Below the pieces are notes generated by a model. It saw nothing but the letters and a program-made list of their open reading frames with translations. It made no database searches and was not told the origin of the DNA. Both the position numbers and the translations under genes were made by a program. Shown piece after piece: positions 32,141-38,516 of a stretch of DNA of 38,516 bases (position 1 is its first letter; every line of letters starts with the position of its first letter). Source of the DNA: Lachnospiraceae bacterium (lineage in GTDB: Bacteria; Bacillota; Clostridia; Lachnospirales; Lachnospiraceae); the NCBI GenBank assembly GCA_910574285.1, contig CAJTAL010000042.1, forward strand, positions 1 through 38,516, given 5' to 3'.

Positions 32141-32246
32141 GGTGCAGGTCGGTGCAGGTCTTGGTATAAACCCCCTTTAGGGCAGTTTTTTCAGCAAAAA
32201 ATTACTTATAGAGGAGTTTTAGGTACGACTTGCACCGACCTGCACC
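32141..32246. other. Inverted 20-bp repeats after the primase, candidate replication origin
   Basis: GGTGCAGGTC occurs twice in tandem at 32141-32160. Its complement GACYTGCACC occurs twice at 32227-32246, so the two 20-bp arms match except at one base. Between them lies an AT-rich stretch (ttttttcagcaaaaaattacttatag). Tandem binding sites on both sides of an AT-rich core next to the primase/helicase gene fit a phage origin. Confidence 0.55.
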
Positions 32247-32291
32247 CTAAAGGCTGGAATGCTTGATAAATAAGGGATTGGAGGCATTTGC

Positions 32292-32573
32292 ATGAGAGAG
32301 AAAACCATAGAGCAGAAATTCAGGGCGGCAGTCAAGGCCGCCGGGGGCTTGGCACTTAAGTTCGCATCGCCCGGTTTTGATGGGGTGCCTGACAGACTGG
32401 CACTTCTCCCTGGCGGGAGGATGGCATTCGTGGAGGTCAAGGCTCCGGGGGAAAAGCCACGCCCCCTGCAGCTTTCCCGGCACCGGCTCCTGCGGCGGCT
32501 TGGGTTTAAGGTGTATGTGCTGGATGACGAATCGCAGATTGGAGGGATCATTGATGAGATACAGTCCACATGA
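32292..32573 (+). CDS. VRR-NUC domain nuclease
   Basis: A 93-residue protein. It carries a minimal PD-(D/E)XK nuclease core: FASPGFDGVPDRLALLPGGR (the D and PD acid) and MAFVEVKAPG (E-x-K), followed by a QLSRHRLLRRLGFKVYVLDD helix and strand. Stand-alone VRR-NUC proteins with a SNF2 helicase just downstream are standard in Clostridia phages. They are thought to process branched DNA or recombination intermediates. It overlaps the helicase by 20 bp. Confidence 0.9.
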   Translation: MREKTIEQKFRAAVKAAGGLALKFASPGFDGVPDRLALLPGGRMAFVEVKAPGEKPRPLQLSRHRLLRRLGFKVYVLDDESQIGGIIDEIQST

Positions 32574-33918
32574 ATACCAGAAATTTACAGCAGAATACAT
32601 TGAGGCGCATCCAGTATCCGCAATCTTCCTGGACTGCGGATTAGGGAAAACGAGCATCACGCTGACGGCAGTCAATGACCTGATGTTTGACAGCTTTGAA
32701 ATCCACAGGGTGCTTGTGGTAGCGCCAATCCGTGTAGCCTCTTTCAGTTGGCCGGCGGAAATTGAAAAGTGGGACCACCTTGAGGGACTGAAATACAGCG
32801 TGGCGGTCGGAACAGCGGCAGAGAGGCTGGCGGCATTAAAAAAGCCGGCAGACATTTATCTCATCAACCGTGAGAACGTGCAGTGGCTGATTTCCGAGAG
32901 CGGCATACCGTTTGACTTCGACATGGTGGTGATCGATGAGCTGTCGTCCTTCAAGAACCACCAGACGAAGCGGTTCAAGACATTGATGAAAGTCCGGCCG
33001 AAAGTAAAGCGCATCGTGGGGCTGACCGGCACGCCGAGCAGCAACGGCCTGATGGACTTATGGGCGGAGTTCCGGCTGCTGGACATGGGCGAGCGGCTTG
33101 GGAGGTTCATCGGGCAGTACCGTACCTCTTACTTCCGGCCGGATAAGCAGAACGGGCAGGTGGTGTTCTCCTACAAGCCGCTGCCTGGGGCGGAAAAGCA
33201 GATATACGGCAAAATCTCAGACATCACGATTTCCATGAAGTCCACCGACCACCTGCAGATGCCGGAGCTGATAAATTCCAGATACACGGTGTATCTTTCC
33301 GGGAAGGAGGATTCGCACTATGCGGATTTAAAGAAAGACCTCGTCCTGCAGTTGCCGGATGGCGATATCACAGCCGCCAACGCCGCATCCCTTTCCGGGA
33401 AGCTGTCGCAGATGGCGAATGGCGCAGTCTACACAGATGCCGGGGAGACGGTCGCCATCCACGAGCGGAAGCTGGACGCGCTGGAGGATATCATTGAGGC
33501 GGCAAACGGCAAGCCGGTATTAGTGGCATACTGGTTCCGGCATGACCTGGAACGGATAACGGAACGGCTCCAGAAACTGAAAATCCCCTGTTCTCGGCTG
33601 GATACCGACAGCAGCATCCGGAAATGGAACGCCGGGGAAATCCCGGTGGCGCTGATTCACCCGGCATCCGCCGGACATGGCCTGAACCTCCAGGGCGGAG
33701 GGAACACGCTGGTGTGGTTCGGGCTAACATGGAGCCTTGAATTATACCAGCAGACGGTGGCGAGGCTGTGGCGGCAGGGGCAGGCATCCAAGACCGTGGT
33801 GGTGCAGCACATCATCACGAAAGGCACCATAGACGAGCGGATCATGAAGGCGCTTTCCGAAAAGGACACCACGCAGGCCGCACTGATCGATGCGGTGAAG
33901 GCAGACTTAAAGATATAA
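32554..33918 (+). CDS. Phage SNF2-like superfamily 2 helicase
   Basis: A 454-residue SF2 ATPase. Motif I LDCGLGKTSI, motif II VVIDELSSFKN (DELS in place of DEAH), motif III GLTGTPSSNGLMDLW and the C-terminal lobe with ASAGHGLNLQGGGNTLVWFG and QTVARLWRQGQ (motif VI) are all present. The product starts MRYSPHEYQKF, normal for these phage proteins, from ATG 32554 with GGAGGG upstream. It works with the VRR-NUC nuclease encoded before it, probably in replication or recombination. Unlike the ICE helicase at the start of the window, it is complete. Confidence 0.92.
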   Translation: MRYSPHEYQKFTAEYIEAHPVSAIFLDCGLGKTSITLTAVNDLMFDSFEIHRVLVVAPIRVASFSWPAEIEKWDHLEGLKYSVAVGTAAERLAALKKPADIYLINRENVQWLISESGIPFDFDMVVIDELSSFKNHQTKRFKTLMKVRPKVKRIVGLTGTPSSNGLMDLWAEFRLLDMGERLGRFIGQYRTSYFRPDKQNGQVVFSYKPLPGAEKQIYGKISDITISMKSTDHLQMPELINSRYTVYLSGKEDSHYADLKKDLVLQLPDGDITAANAASLSGKLSQMANGAVYTDAGETVAIHERKLDALEDIIEAANGKPVLVAYWFRHDLERITERLQKLKIPCSRLDTDSSIRKWNAGEIPVALIHPASAGHGLNLQGGGNTLVWFGLTWSLELYQQTVARLWRQGQASKTVVVQHIITKGTIDERIMKALSEKDTTQAALIDAVKADLKI

Positions 33919-34027
33919 GCAGAGATGTCGCTAGTCAAAAATGCAAATCTGGGCCAATCAATGAAAATCAACGACAATCTTTGAAAATCCGGGGGAAGCA
34001 AATCTATTTTGATTGGAGGCATGGCTT

Positions 34028-34486
34028 ATGAGCATTATCTGGAAGTACCTTGACAAGCGGTCGGCGGCCGTGGACGCACTGAAGGATTACAGCAGCATGA
34101 AATTCATCATCGAACACACGGATGATGAGATAAAGGCGGCATATGAGAAAATGGGCGGCGTCAGCAGCCCGCAGTCGGACGGGATGCCCCGCACACAAAA
34201 TCCCCATGCCGTGGAGGACAGGATGATAAAGGGCATCGAGGAAATCGATGTGCTGAGGGAGAGGTACCGCCAGGCGGTGGAATATATGGCGTGGTTCCTT
34301 CCGGCATGGGAGGAGCTTTCCGAGGATGAGCGGTATGTGCTGGAAACCTTTTATTCGGATTCGGAAAGCCAGACCAATGCCGTGTATGACATCTGCGACC
34401 GCTTCGGCATTGAGCGTTCCTCGGCGTACAACAAAAAGAACCGCGCCCTGGGGAAACTGGTAACGCTGCTGTACGGGAAACCGTGA
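34028..34486 (+). CDS. Phage ArpU/sigma-like late regulator
   Basis: A 152-residue protein. An N-terminal helical region (IWKYLDKRSAAVDALKDYSS) is followed by a sigma region 4-like helix-turn-helix, LSEDERYVLETFYSDSESQT then VYDICDRFGIERSSAYNKKN. Proteins of this kind (RinA/ArpU/DUF1492 group) turn on phage late genes, and it lies just before HNH and terminase genes as expected. GGAGG is 8 nt before ATG 34028. The 109 bp before it (33919-34027) show no gene. Confidence 0.75.
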   Translation: MSIIWKYLDKRSAAVDALKDYSSMKFIIEHTDDEIKAAYEKMGGVSSPQSDGMPRTQNPHAVEDRMIKGIEEIDVLRERYRQAVEYMAWFLPAWEELSEDERYVLETFYSDSESQTNAVYDICDRFGIERSSAYNKKNRALGKLVTLLYGKP

Positions 34487-34567
34487 ATGCGGGCGGCATG
34501 AGTAATATCGTGGATGATTTTCCTTATTGGGCGTGGTATGCTGATAGCGTGAAAAAATGTCAAGAGG

Positions 34568-34607
34568 GCCTTCGCGGGAGCATCCAAATCCTGCGGGGGC
34601 TTTCTTT
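34568..34607 (+). terminator. Hairpin with T-rich tail before the HNH gene
   Basis: GCCTTCGCGGGA (34568-34579) pairs with TCCTGCGGGGGC (34589-34600) through 12 pairs, three of them G-U, followed by tttcttt. It lies between the late-regulator gene and the HNH ribosome site and may act as a terminator or attenuator controlling entry into the packaging genes. Confidence 0.5.
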
Positions 34608-34629
34608 ATGCCGTGAGGAGGTGAAGTGT

Positions 34630-34989
34630 ATGCCAAGAAAACCGAAGAGGCCGTGTTCCTTCCCCGGCTGTCCGAAGCTGACGGAGGGACGGTTCTGTGA
34701 GGAGCATGGGAAGCAGGAGAACCGCCGCTACGAGAAGTATGACCGTGACCCGGCTGTACGCCGTAGGTACGGGCGGGCGTGGAAACGAATCCGTGACCGC
34801 TACGCCGCAAAGCACCCATTCTGTGAGGAGTGTTATAAGAAAGGGCTGCTGCATCCGATGGAGGAGGTACACCACAGGCTGCCGCTTGCAGAGGGCGGCA
34901 CCCATGACGAGGGAAACCTTGTGTCGCTGTGCCAGTCCTGCCATGCGAGGATTCATGCGGAGCGCGGCGACAGGTGGAATAAACATTAA
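34630..34989 (+). CDS. Phage HNH endonuclease (terminase-associated)
   Basis: A 119-residue protein. Cys pairs CSFPGCPKL and FCEEH, and FCEECYKKG with LCQSCHARIHAE, form the structural zinc sites. VHHRLPLAEGGTHDEGNLVS gives the HNH core. The start MPRKPKRPCSFPGC is typical, and GGAGGTG lies 7 nt upstream of ATG 34630; a longer frame begins at 34483 but would run through the hairpin. Such HNH proteins sit next to terminase genes in many phages and are needed for DNA packaging in cos-type phages. Confidence 0.88.
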   Translation: MPRKPKRPCSFPGCPKLTEGRFCEEHGKQENRRYEKYDRDPAVRRRYGRAWKRIRDRYAAKHPFCEECYKKGLLHPMEEVHHRLPLAEGGTHDEGNLVSLCQSCHARIHAERGDRWNKH

Positions 34990-35001
34990 ATTACTGTGTG
35001 T

Positions 35002-35178
35002 GGGTTCCTTGTGGAGATTTCTGCCAGCCGGTAGGGGCGGGTGAAATCTCTACAAGGGACCCGCCGGGGAACGGGCGTGGGGCGTCACGCATAAAAACCG
35101 GAAATCAAACGGGGGATTGACCCCTCGGAGATTTCCCTGAAATAAAGACTTTCAAGGTGCTGCGGCGTTTGATTTCCG
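35002..35178 (+). ncRNA. Highly structured leader upstream of the small terminase gene
   Basis: GGGTTCCTTGTGGAGATTT (35002-35020) pairs along all 19 positions with AAATCTCTACAAGGGACCC (35044-35062), with two G-U pairs. CGGAAATCAAAC (35099-35110) pairs perfectly with GTTTGATTTCCG (35167-35178), and GGGG/CCCC lies between them (near 35111-35124). No gene fits. The 232-bp gap may encode a structured RNA, or hold packaging (cos-like) sites for the terminase. I cannot assign it to a known RNA family by eye. Confidence 0.5.
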
Positions 35179-35221
35179 CAACATTTTTTTCAAAGAAAAT
35201 CAAAGAAACGGGGTGGAAACG

Positions 35222-35755
35222 GTGGCAAAAGACGGCAGCGGGCGCGGCGGCGCAAGGCCGGGGGCGGGGCGGAAGCCCAAGGCGCTCACGGAGAAGATCA
35301 GCGAGGGGAAGACGGCGGAAGTGCTGATGGAGCCGACCGAGCTGGAGGGCGTGGATGTGCCGCCCGTGAAGGACTTCCTCAAGTCCCCGCAGAAAAGCGG
35401 GCGGGAGCTGGTGGCGGAGGAGGTTTTCAACGAAACGTATGCATGGCTGAAGGCGAGGGGCTGTGAGAAGCTGGTTACCGTGCAGATGGTGGAGCAGTAC
35501 GCCATGAGCGTCTCCCGGTGGATTCAGTGCGAGGAAATCGTGTCCTCCACGGGCTTCCTTGCGAAGCACCCGACCACGGGAGCGGCCATCGCCTCCCCTT
35601 ATGTCACCATGAGCCAGTCCTACATGAAGCAGACCAATTACTGTTGGATGCAGATATACCAGATCGTGAAGGAGAACTGCTCGGTGGAGTTTTCGGGGAA
35701 CACGCCGCAGGATGACGTGATGGAGCGGCTGCTCCGCGCAAGGAAAGGAGTGTAG
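35222..35755 (+). CDS. Phage terminase small subunit (P27-like)
   Basis: A 177-residue protein starting MAKDGSGRGGARPGAGRKPK, the Gly/Arg-rich tail common to P27-type small terminases. The helical centre is ELVAEEVFNETYAWLKARG, then VTVQMVEQYAMSVSRWIQCE and GAAIASPYVTMSQSYMKQTN. GTG 35222 is used with GGGGTGGA upstream; an in-frame GTG lies at 35213. It recognises the packaging site and recruits the large subunit, which is expected further right but is not in the window. Confidence 0.85.
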   Translation: MAKDGSGRGGARPGAGRKPKALTEKISEGKTAEVLMEPTELEGVDVPPVKDFLKSPQKSGRELVAEEVFNETYAWLKARGCEKLVTVQMVEQYAMSVSRWIQCEEIVSSTGFLAKHPTTGAAIASPYVTMSQSYMKQTNYCWMQIYQIVKENCSVEFSGNTPQDDVMERLLRARKGV

Positions 35756-35762
35756 ATAAAAA

Positions 35763-37073
35763 ATGGGAAAGACGACAACCGAGATGCAGCTCATCCCCCT
35801 GGGGAAGCTGGTGCCGTATGTGAACAACGCGCGGACGCATTCGCCGGAGCAGCTCACGAAGCTCCGCTCGTCCCTGCGGGAGTTCGGCTTCATCAACCCG
35901 GTCATCATCGACCGGGAGTTCAATGTCATCGCAGGGCATGGCAGGATTGCCGCCGCGAAAGAGGAAGGCATGGAGGAAGTGCCGTGTGTGTTTGCAGATT
36001 TCTTGACGGAAGCACAGAAGAAAGCCTACATTCTTGCGGACAACCGCATGGCTTTGGACGCGGGATGGGATGAGGAGCTGCTCCGCATCGAGATTGAATC
36101 CCTGCAGGGTGCGGATTTTGATGTGTCGCTGACGGGATTCGGCGAGGATGAGATTGCCGAACTTTTTGCCGGGGACGGGGAGAAGGATGTGAAGGATGAT
36201 GACTTCGATGTTGATAAGGCACTGGAGTCAGAGACATTTGTACAGCCGGGAGATATATGGCTCCTTGGCAGGCACAGGCTTCTCTGTGGCGATTCGACAA
36301 AGCCAGAAGATGTGCTGCTTCTGATGGATGGGAAGAAGGCGAATGCGTGTGTGACTGATCCGCCGTATAACTGCTCGTATTCCGGTGGCACAGGAATGAC
36401 CATTATGAATGATAAGTGGGGCGACAGTGAAAAATTCTGCCAGTTCCTGCTTGATGCGTTCAAAAATGCTTATGAGAACCTCGCTGATGGCGCAGCTTTT
36501 TATTGCTTCCATTCCGATGCAGAAAAGTGTAATTTTTTCAACGCAACCGTCAATGCCGGATTCCACTATTCCACTACCTGCATATGGGTAAAAGACACAC
36601 TTGTTATCGGCCGGATGGATTTTCAGATGAGGCATGAGCCAGTTATTTATGCGTTCAAGGATACGGCAAAGCATAAATTTTATGGTGACCGCAAACAGAC
36701 GACCATATGGGAATTCGACCGCCCGAAAAAATCAAAGCTGCATCCCACAATGAAACCCCTGCCGCTCGTTGCGTATCCTGTCAGAATGTCTTCGCAGGAG
36801 AATGGAATAATCCTTGACCTGTTCGGTGGAAGCGGCTCAACGCTTATGGCATGTGAGCAGACCGGACGGATTAACTGCACAATGGAACTGGACCCTAAAT
36901 ACGCATCTGCCATCGTCCGCAGATATGCGGCGTCTTCAGACGGGACGGAGGATATTTTTGTCATCAGAAATGGGGAAAAACTGCCATGCAGCAGCATATA
37001 TATCCCATCTGGCAATGACCTGGATTTCAAGGAAGCGTCGGTTGATGAAGCACAAGGGGGTGGCGGCAGATGA
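35763..37073 (+). CDS. ParB/Srx-domain plus DNA adenine methyltransferase
   Basis: A 436-residue fusion. Residues 1-100 are a ParB/sulfiredoxin-like domain (VPYVNNARTHSPEQLTKLRS; NVIAGHGRIAAAKEEGM). Residues about 160-400 are a beta-class amino-methyltransferase with VTDPPYNCSYSG (motif IV) before DLFGGSGSTLMAC (motif I). Phages use such proteins to protect or mark their DNA. From about 36180 the codons turn more AT-rich than the first part, hinting at a mosaic origin. It overlaps the next gene, an HNH-AP2 endonuclease, by 4 bp. Confidence 0.9.
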   Translation: MGKTTTEMQLIPLGKLVPYVNNARTHSPEQLTKLRSSLREFGFINPVIIDREFNVIAGHGRIAAAKEEGMEEVPCVFADFLTEAQKKAYILADNRMALDAGWDEELLRIEIESLQGADFDVSLTGFGEDEIAELFAGDGEKDVKDDDFDVDKALESETFVQPGDIWLLGRHRLLCGDSTKPEDVLLLMDGKKANACVTDPPYNCSYSGGTGMTIMNDKWGDSEKFCQFLLDAFKNAYENLADGAAFYCFHSDAEKCNFFNATVNAGFHYSTTCIWVKDTLVIGRMDFQMRHEPVIYAFKDTAKHKFYGDRKQTTIWEFDRPKKSKLHPTMKPLPLVAYPVRMSSQENGIILDLFGGSGSTLMACEQTGRINCTMELDPKYASAIVRRYAASSDGTEDIFVIRNGEKLPCSSIYIPSGNDLDFKEASVDEAQGGGGR

Positions 37074-37699
37074 GCAATGTGAAATATATTTTTTCAGATG
37101 ATGGACTTACTGCTTATGGGGAACTGCCGGGCGGGGAGGTTTTTGTAATTGACGCGGATATGGTTGATAAGATAAAAACTGTCAAATTTTATGTTGGCGG
37201 CAAAAGCAGGGACGGCAATCAGAGCTATGTAATAGATTGCAGGGGGCGGTCATTGCATGATTATCTTTTTGAACATCGTGATGGATTTGAAATTGACCAT
37301 ATTAATCTGGATACGTTTGATAACCGCAGATGTAATATCCGCTATTGCACCCACCAGCAAAACCAGATGAACCAGCCTCTGCAGAAAAATAACACATCGG
37401 GAGTCAGTGGGGTAAGCTATTATCCGCCGAGACATAAATTCCGCGCAAGGATCAAAGTCAGCCAGCATGAAATACACCTCGGATATTTTGACACATTTGA
37501 GGATGCAGTGAAAGCAAGGAATATCGGTATGCTTTGTATGTTTGGGCAGTATGGGCGGTTTAATGATGCAGGGGAGATTCCGGGCTGGATTGAAAACAAG
37601 GTGATAGAAAAATGCATTCGTTTTGCTGGTTTATCGCAGAACAGTGCATTTTTTGATTTTTGGGAGGTGCAGATGGATGGACAGAACACTGATGACTGA
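37070..37699 (+). CDS. Free-standing HNH homing endonuclease with AP2 domain (2)
   Basis: A 209-residue protein. HNH_3 core HDYLFEHRDGFEIDHINLDT then FDNRRCNIRYCTHQQNQMNQ, followed by an AP2-like part SGVSGVSYYPPRHKFRARIK and IHLGYFDTFEDAVKARN. It is more AT-rich than the methylase and terminase genes around it. It overlaps the methylase stop by 4 bp and runs 23 bp into the following small gene, which suits an invader that has been fitted between two phage genes. It is the second such gene in this prophage. Confidence 0.85.
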   Translation: MSNVKYIFSDDGLTAYGELPGGEVFVIDADMVDKIKTVKFYVGGKSRDGNQSYVIDCRGRSLHDYLFEHRDGFEIDHINLDTFDNRRCNIRYCTHQQNQMNQPLQKNNTSGVSGVSYYPPRHKFRARIKVSQHEIHLGYFDTFEDAVKARNIGMLCMFGQYGRFNDAGEIPGWIENKVIEKCIRFAGLSQNSAFFDFWEVQMDGQNTDD

Positions 37700-37856
37700 G
37701 ATTTTCCGCAGGATACACGCCCTCGGCGGCTGTGACGCCTCGGAGCGGTTTGACCGGGGATGGGACGCGGCGGTGGCGTCCTGCGAGGACGTGCTGACGG
37801 AACTGACGGGCATCTCCTATGATGACCTGGAAGATGGGGGCGGTGCGGATGGGTAA
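37677..37856 (+). CDS. Small phage protein, unknown function
   Basis: A 59-residue helical protein: MDRTLMTEIFRRIHALGGCD, then ERFDRGWDAAVASCEDVLTE and an acidic tail. ATG 37677 has GGGAGGT about 9 nt upstream, lying inside the HNH-AP2 gene end. Similar short proteins in Clostridia phages have no known function. It overlaps the methyltransferase start by 8 bp. Confidence 0.6.
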   Translation: MDRTLMTEIFRRIHALGGCDASERFDRGWDAAVASCEDVLTELTGISYDDLEDGGGADG

Positions 37857-38406
37857 TCGGAATATAGAAAAGAAGCTGACCCTCGGAAGCCTGTTTGACG
37901 GCTCCGGGGGTTTTCCGCTTGCCGGCCTGCTTGCCGGGGTACGCCCGGTCTGGGCTTCAGAAATAGAGCCGTTCCCCATCCGGGTGACCACGAAGCGGAT
38001 GCCCTACGTGAAGCACCTGGGCGACATCAACGGCATACATGGGGATGGGATAGAGCCGGTGGACATCATCACCTTCGGCTCGCCCTGCACCGATATGTCG
38101 GTGGCGGGAAAGCGGGCGGGGCTTGGCGGGAAGCAGTCCAGCCTGTTCTACGAGGCAATCAGGATCATAAAGGAAATGAGGTGTGCGACAGATGGGAAAT
38201 ATCCAAGGTTCATCGTGTGGGAGAACGTCCCCGGTGCCTTCTCATCCAACAAAGGGGAGGACTTCCGCTGCGTCCTCGAAGAAGTCTGCTCTGTCAAGGA
38301 TGAGGGCGTTTCTGTTCCTGGACCTCCGAAGGGGAAGTGGCCAAACGCAGGGGAGATCGTGGGCGACGGATACTCCGTGGCCTTCAGGCAGATCGACGCG
38401 CAATAA
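37849..38406 (+). pseudogene. DNA cytosine-5 methyltransferase, truncated by insertion
   Basis: A 185-codon fragment of a Dcm-type enzyme. Motif I LGSLFDGSGGFPLAG, motif II SEIEPFPIRV, motif IV ITFGSPCTDMSVAGKR with the catalytic Cys, and motif VI VWENVPGAF are present. The reading stops at FRQIDAQ; family members normally continue with YWGVPQRR (motif VIII), the target-recognition domain and motifs IX-X. The stop coincides with the first base of an unrelated AT-rich sequence that looks like an insertion-sequence end. The enzyme is therefore probably inactive. Confidence 0.85.
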
Positions 38407-38516
38407 TGTTGAGCTAAACATTACTGGGATAATGTAAAGCGAAAAATAATGTAAAGTCACCTCCTTAAATGCCGCAAAACCAGTAGATTTTCGTCTGCTG
38501 GCTTTGCATAATTCTG
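38404..38516. mobile_element. Left end of a probable insertion sequence (IS21-like?), continues out of window
   Basis: Directly after the broken methyltransferase codon come TAATGTT/AACATTA (38404-38423), then ATAATGTAAAG twice (38429-38439 and 38446-38456, 17 bp apart), as in elements with multiple terminal repeats. The TG at 38407 could be the first base pair of the element. A strong hairpin (38474-38487 with 38494-38507) ends the window. No transposase is visible, so the family is a guess. Confidence 0.5.

Noticed and set aside
34004-34819. A 271-codon minus-strand frame over the late regulator and HNH genes
   Set aside because: It is a shadow of GC-rich coding DNA; the plus-strand genes carry recognisable motifs and ribosome sites.
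35105-35971. A 288-codon minus-strand frame opposite the small terminase
   Set aside because: The terminase reading is supported by the family N-terminus. The antisense product is Arg/His/Leu-rich with no motif.

Overview
The window reads as a mosaic of mobile DNA from a Gram-positive gut anaerobe, most likely a Lachnospiraceae-type Clostridium relative. The reasons are strong AGGAGG ribosome sites, GTG/TTG starts, a Bce-type peptide-detoxification operon, an Agr-like LytTR/GHKL pair, the GGADGPTSIF N-terminal motif, and a phage replication module of the kind common in that family. Every gene I accept is on the + strand. No rRNA, tRNA or CRISPR array was seen.

Region 1 (1-11200) is the remains of one or more integrative conjugative elements (ICEs). 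A C-terminally truncated SNF2-like helicase (3-1955) ends at a terminator. A cargo operon follows: response regulator, sensor kinase, BceB-like permease, BceA-like ATPase and a DUF4097-like lipoprotein (2091-7580). Next come the ICE sigma factor and helix-turn-helix pair (7660-8297). The following 3 kb is unusually rich in repeats: ten TTCGGKATAA sites, a run of stem-loops that could be an oriT, two small ICE genes, a serine recombinase reduced to its first 55 codons, and six TGACCCCT iterons about 21 bp apart. No complete integrase or recombinase remains.

Region 2 (11200-14800) holds small accessory cassettes. An HxlR regulator with its operator, a PEBP protein and a FUSC-like membrane protein lie between two roughly 100-bp near-identical direct repeats. 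An XRE regulator with a membrane tail and a co-transcribed lipoprotein follow.

Region 3 (14870-22920) is the most intriguing. A LytTR regulator and AgrC-like kinase are flanked on both sides by paired TTTCGTGCAAT direct repeats. Downstream lies a series of unrecognised small proteins, several starting with M-[ND]-[VI]-[NT]-G; a small membrane protein; a PhzF-family enzyme; a protein starting with the OadB-like GGADGPTSIF motif; and a pseudogene. The intergenic spaces carry two different duplicated elements. One is a hairpin whose two copies show a compensatory base-pair change. The other is a conserved leader with a possible seven-residue ORF. I infer a quorum-sensing-like regulon of unknown output.

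Region 4 (22990-38406) is the early/replication half of a prophage: sigma-like regulator, Rrp5-annotated-type protein, DUF2800 nuclease-like protein, DUF2815 protein, family A DNA polymerase, DUF4406-like protein, P4-type primase/helicase, VRR-NUC nuclease, SNF2-like helicase, ArpU/sigma-like regulator, HNH nuclease, small terminase and two DNA methyltransferases. Two free-standing HNH-AP2 homing endonucleases are inserted. Structured DNA or RNA is visible after the primase and before the terminase. The last methyltransferase is cut off at 38406 by what looks like an insertion sequence end, which continues out of the window.
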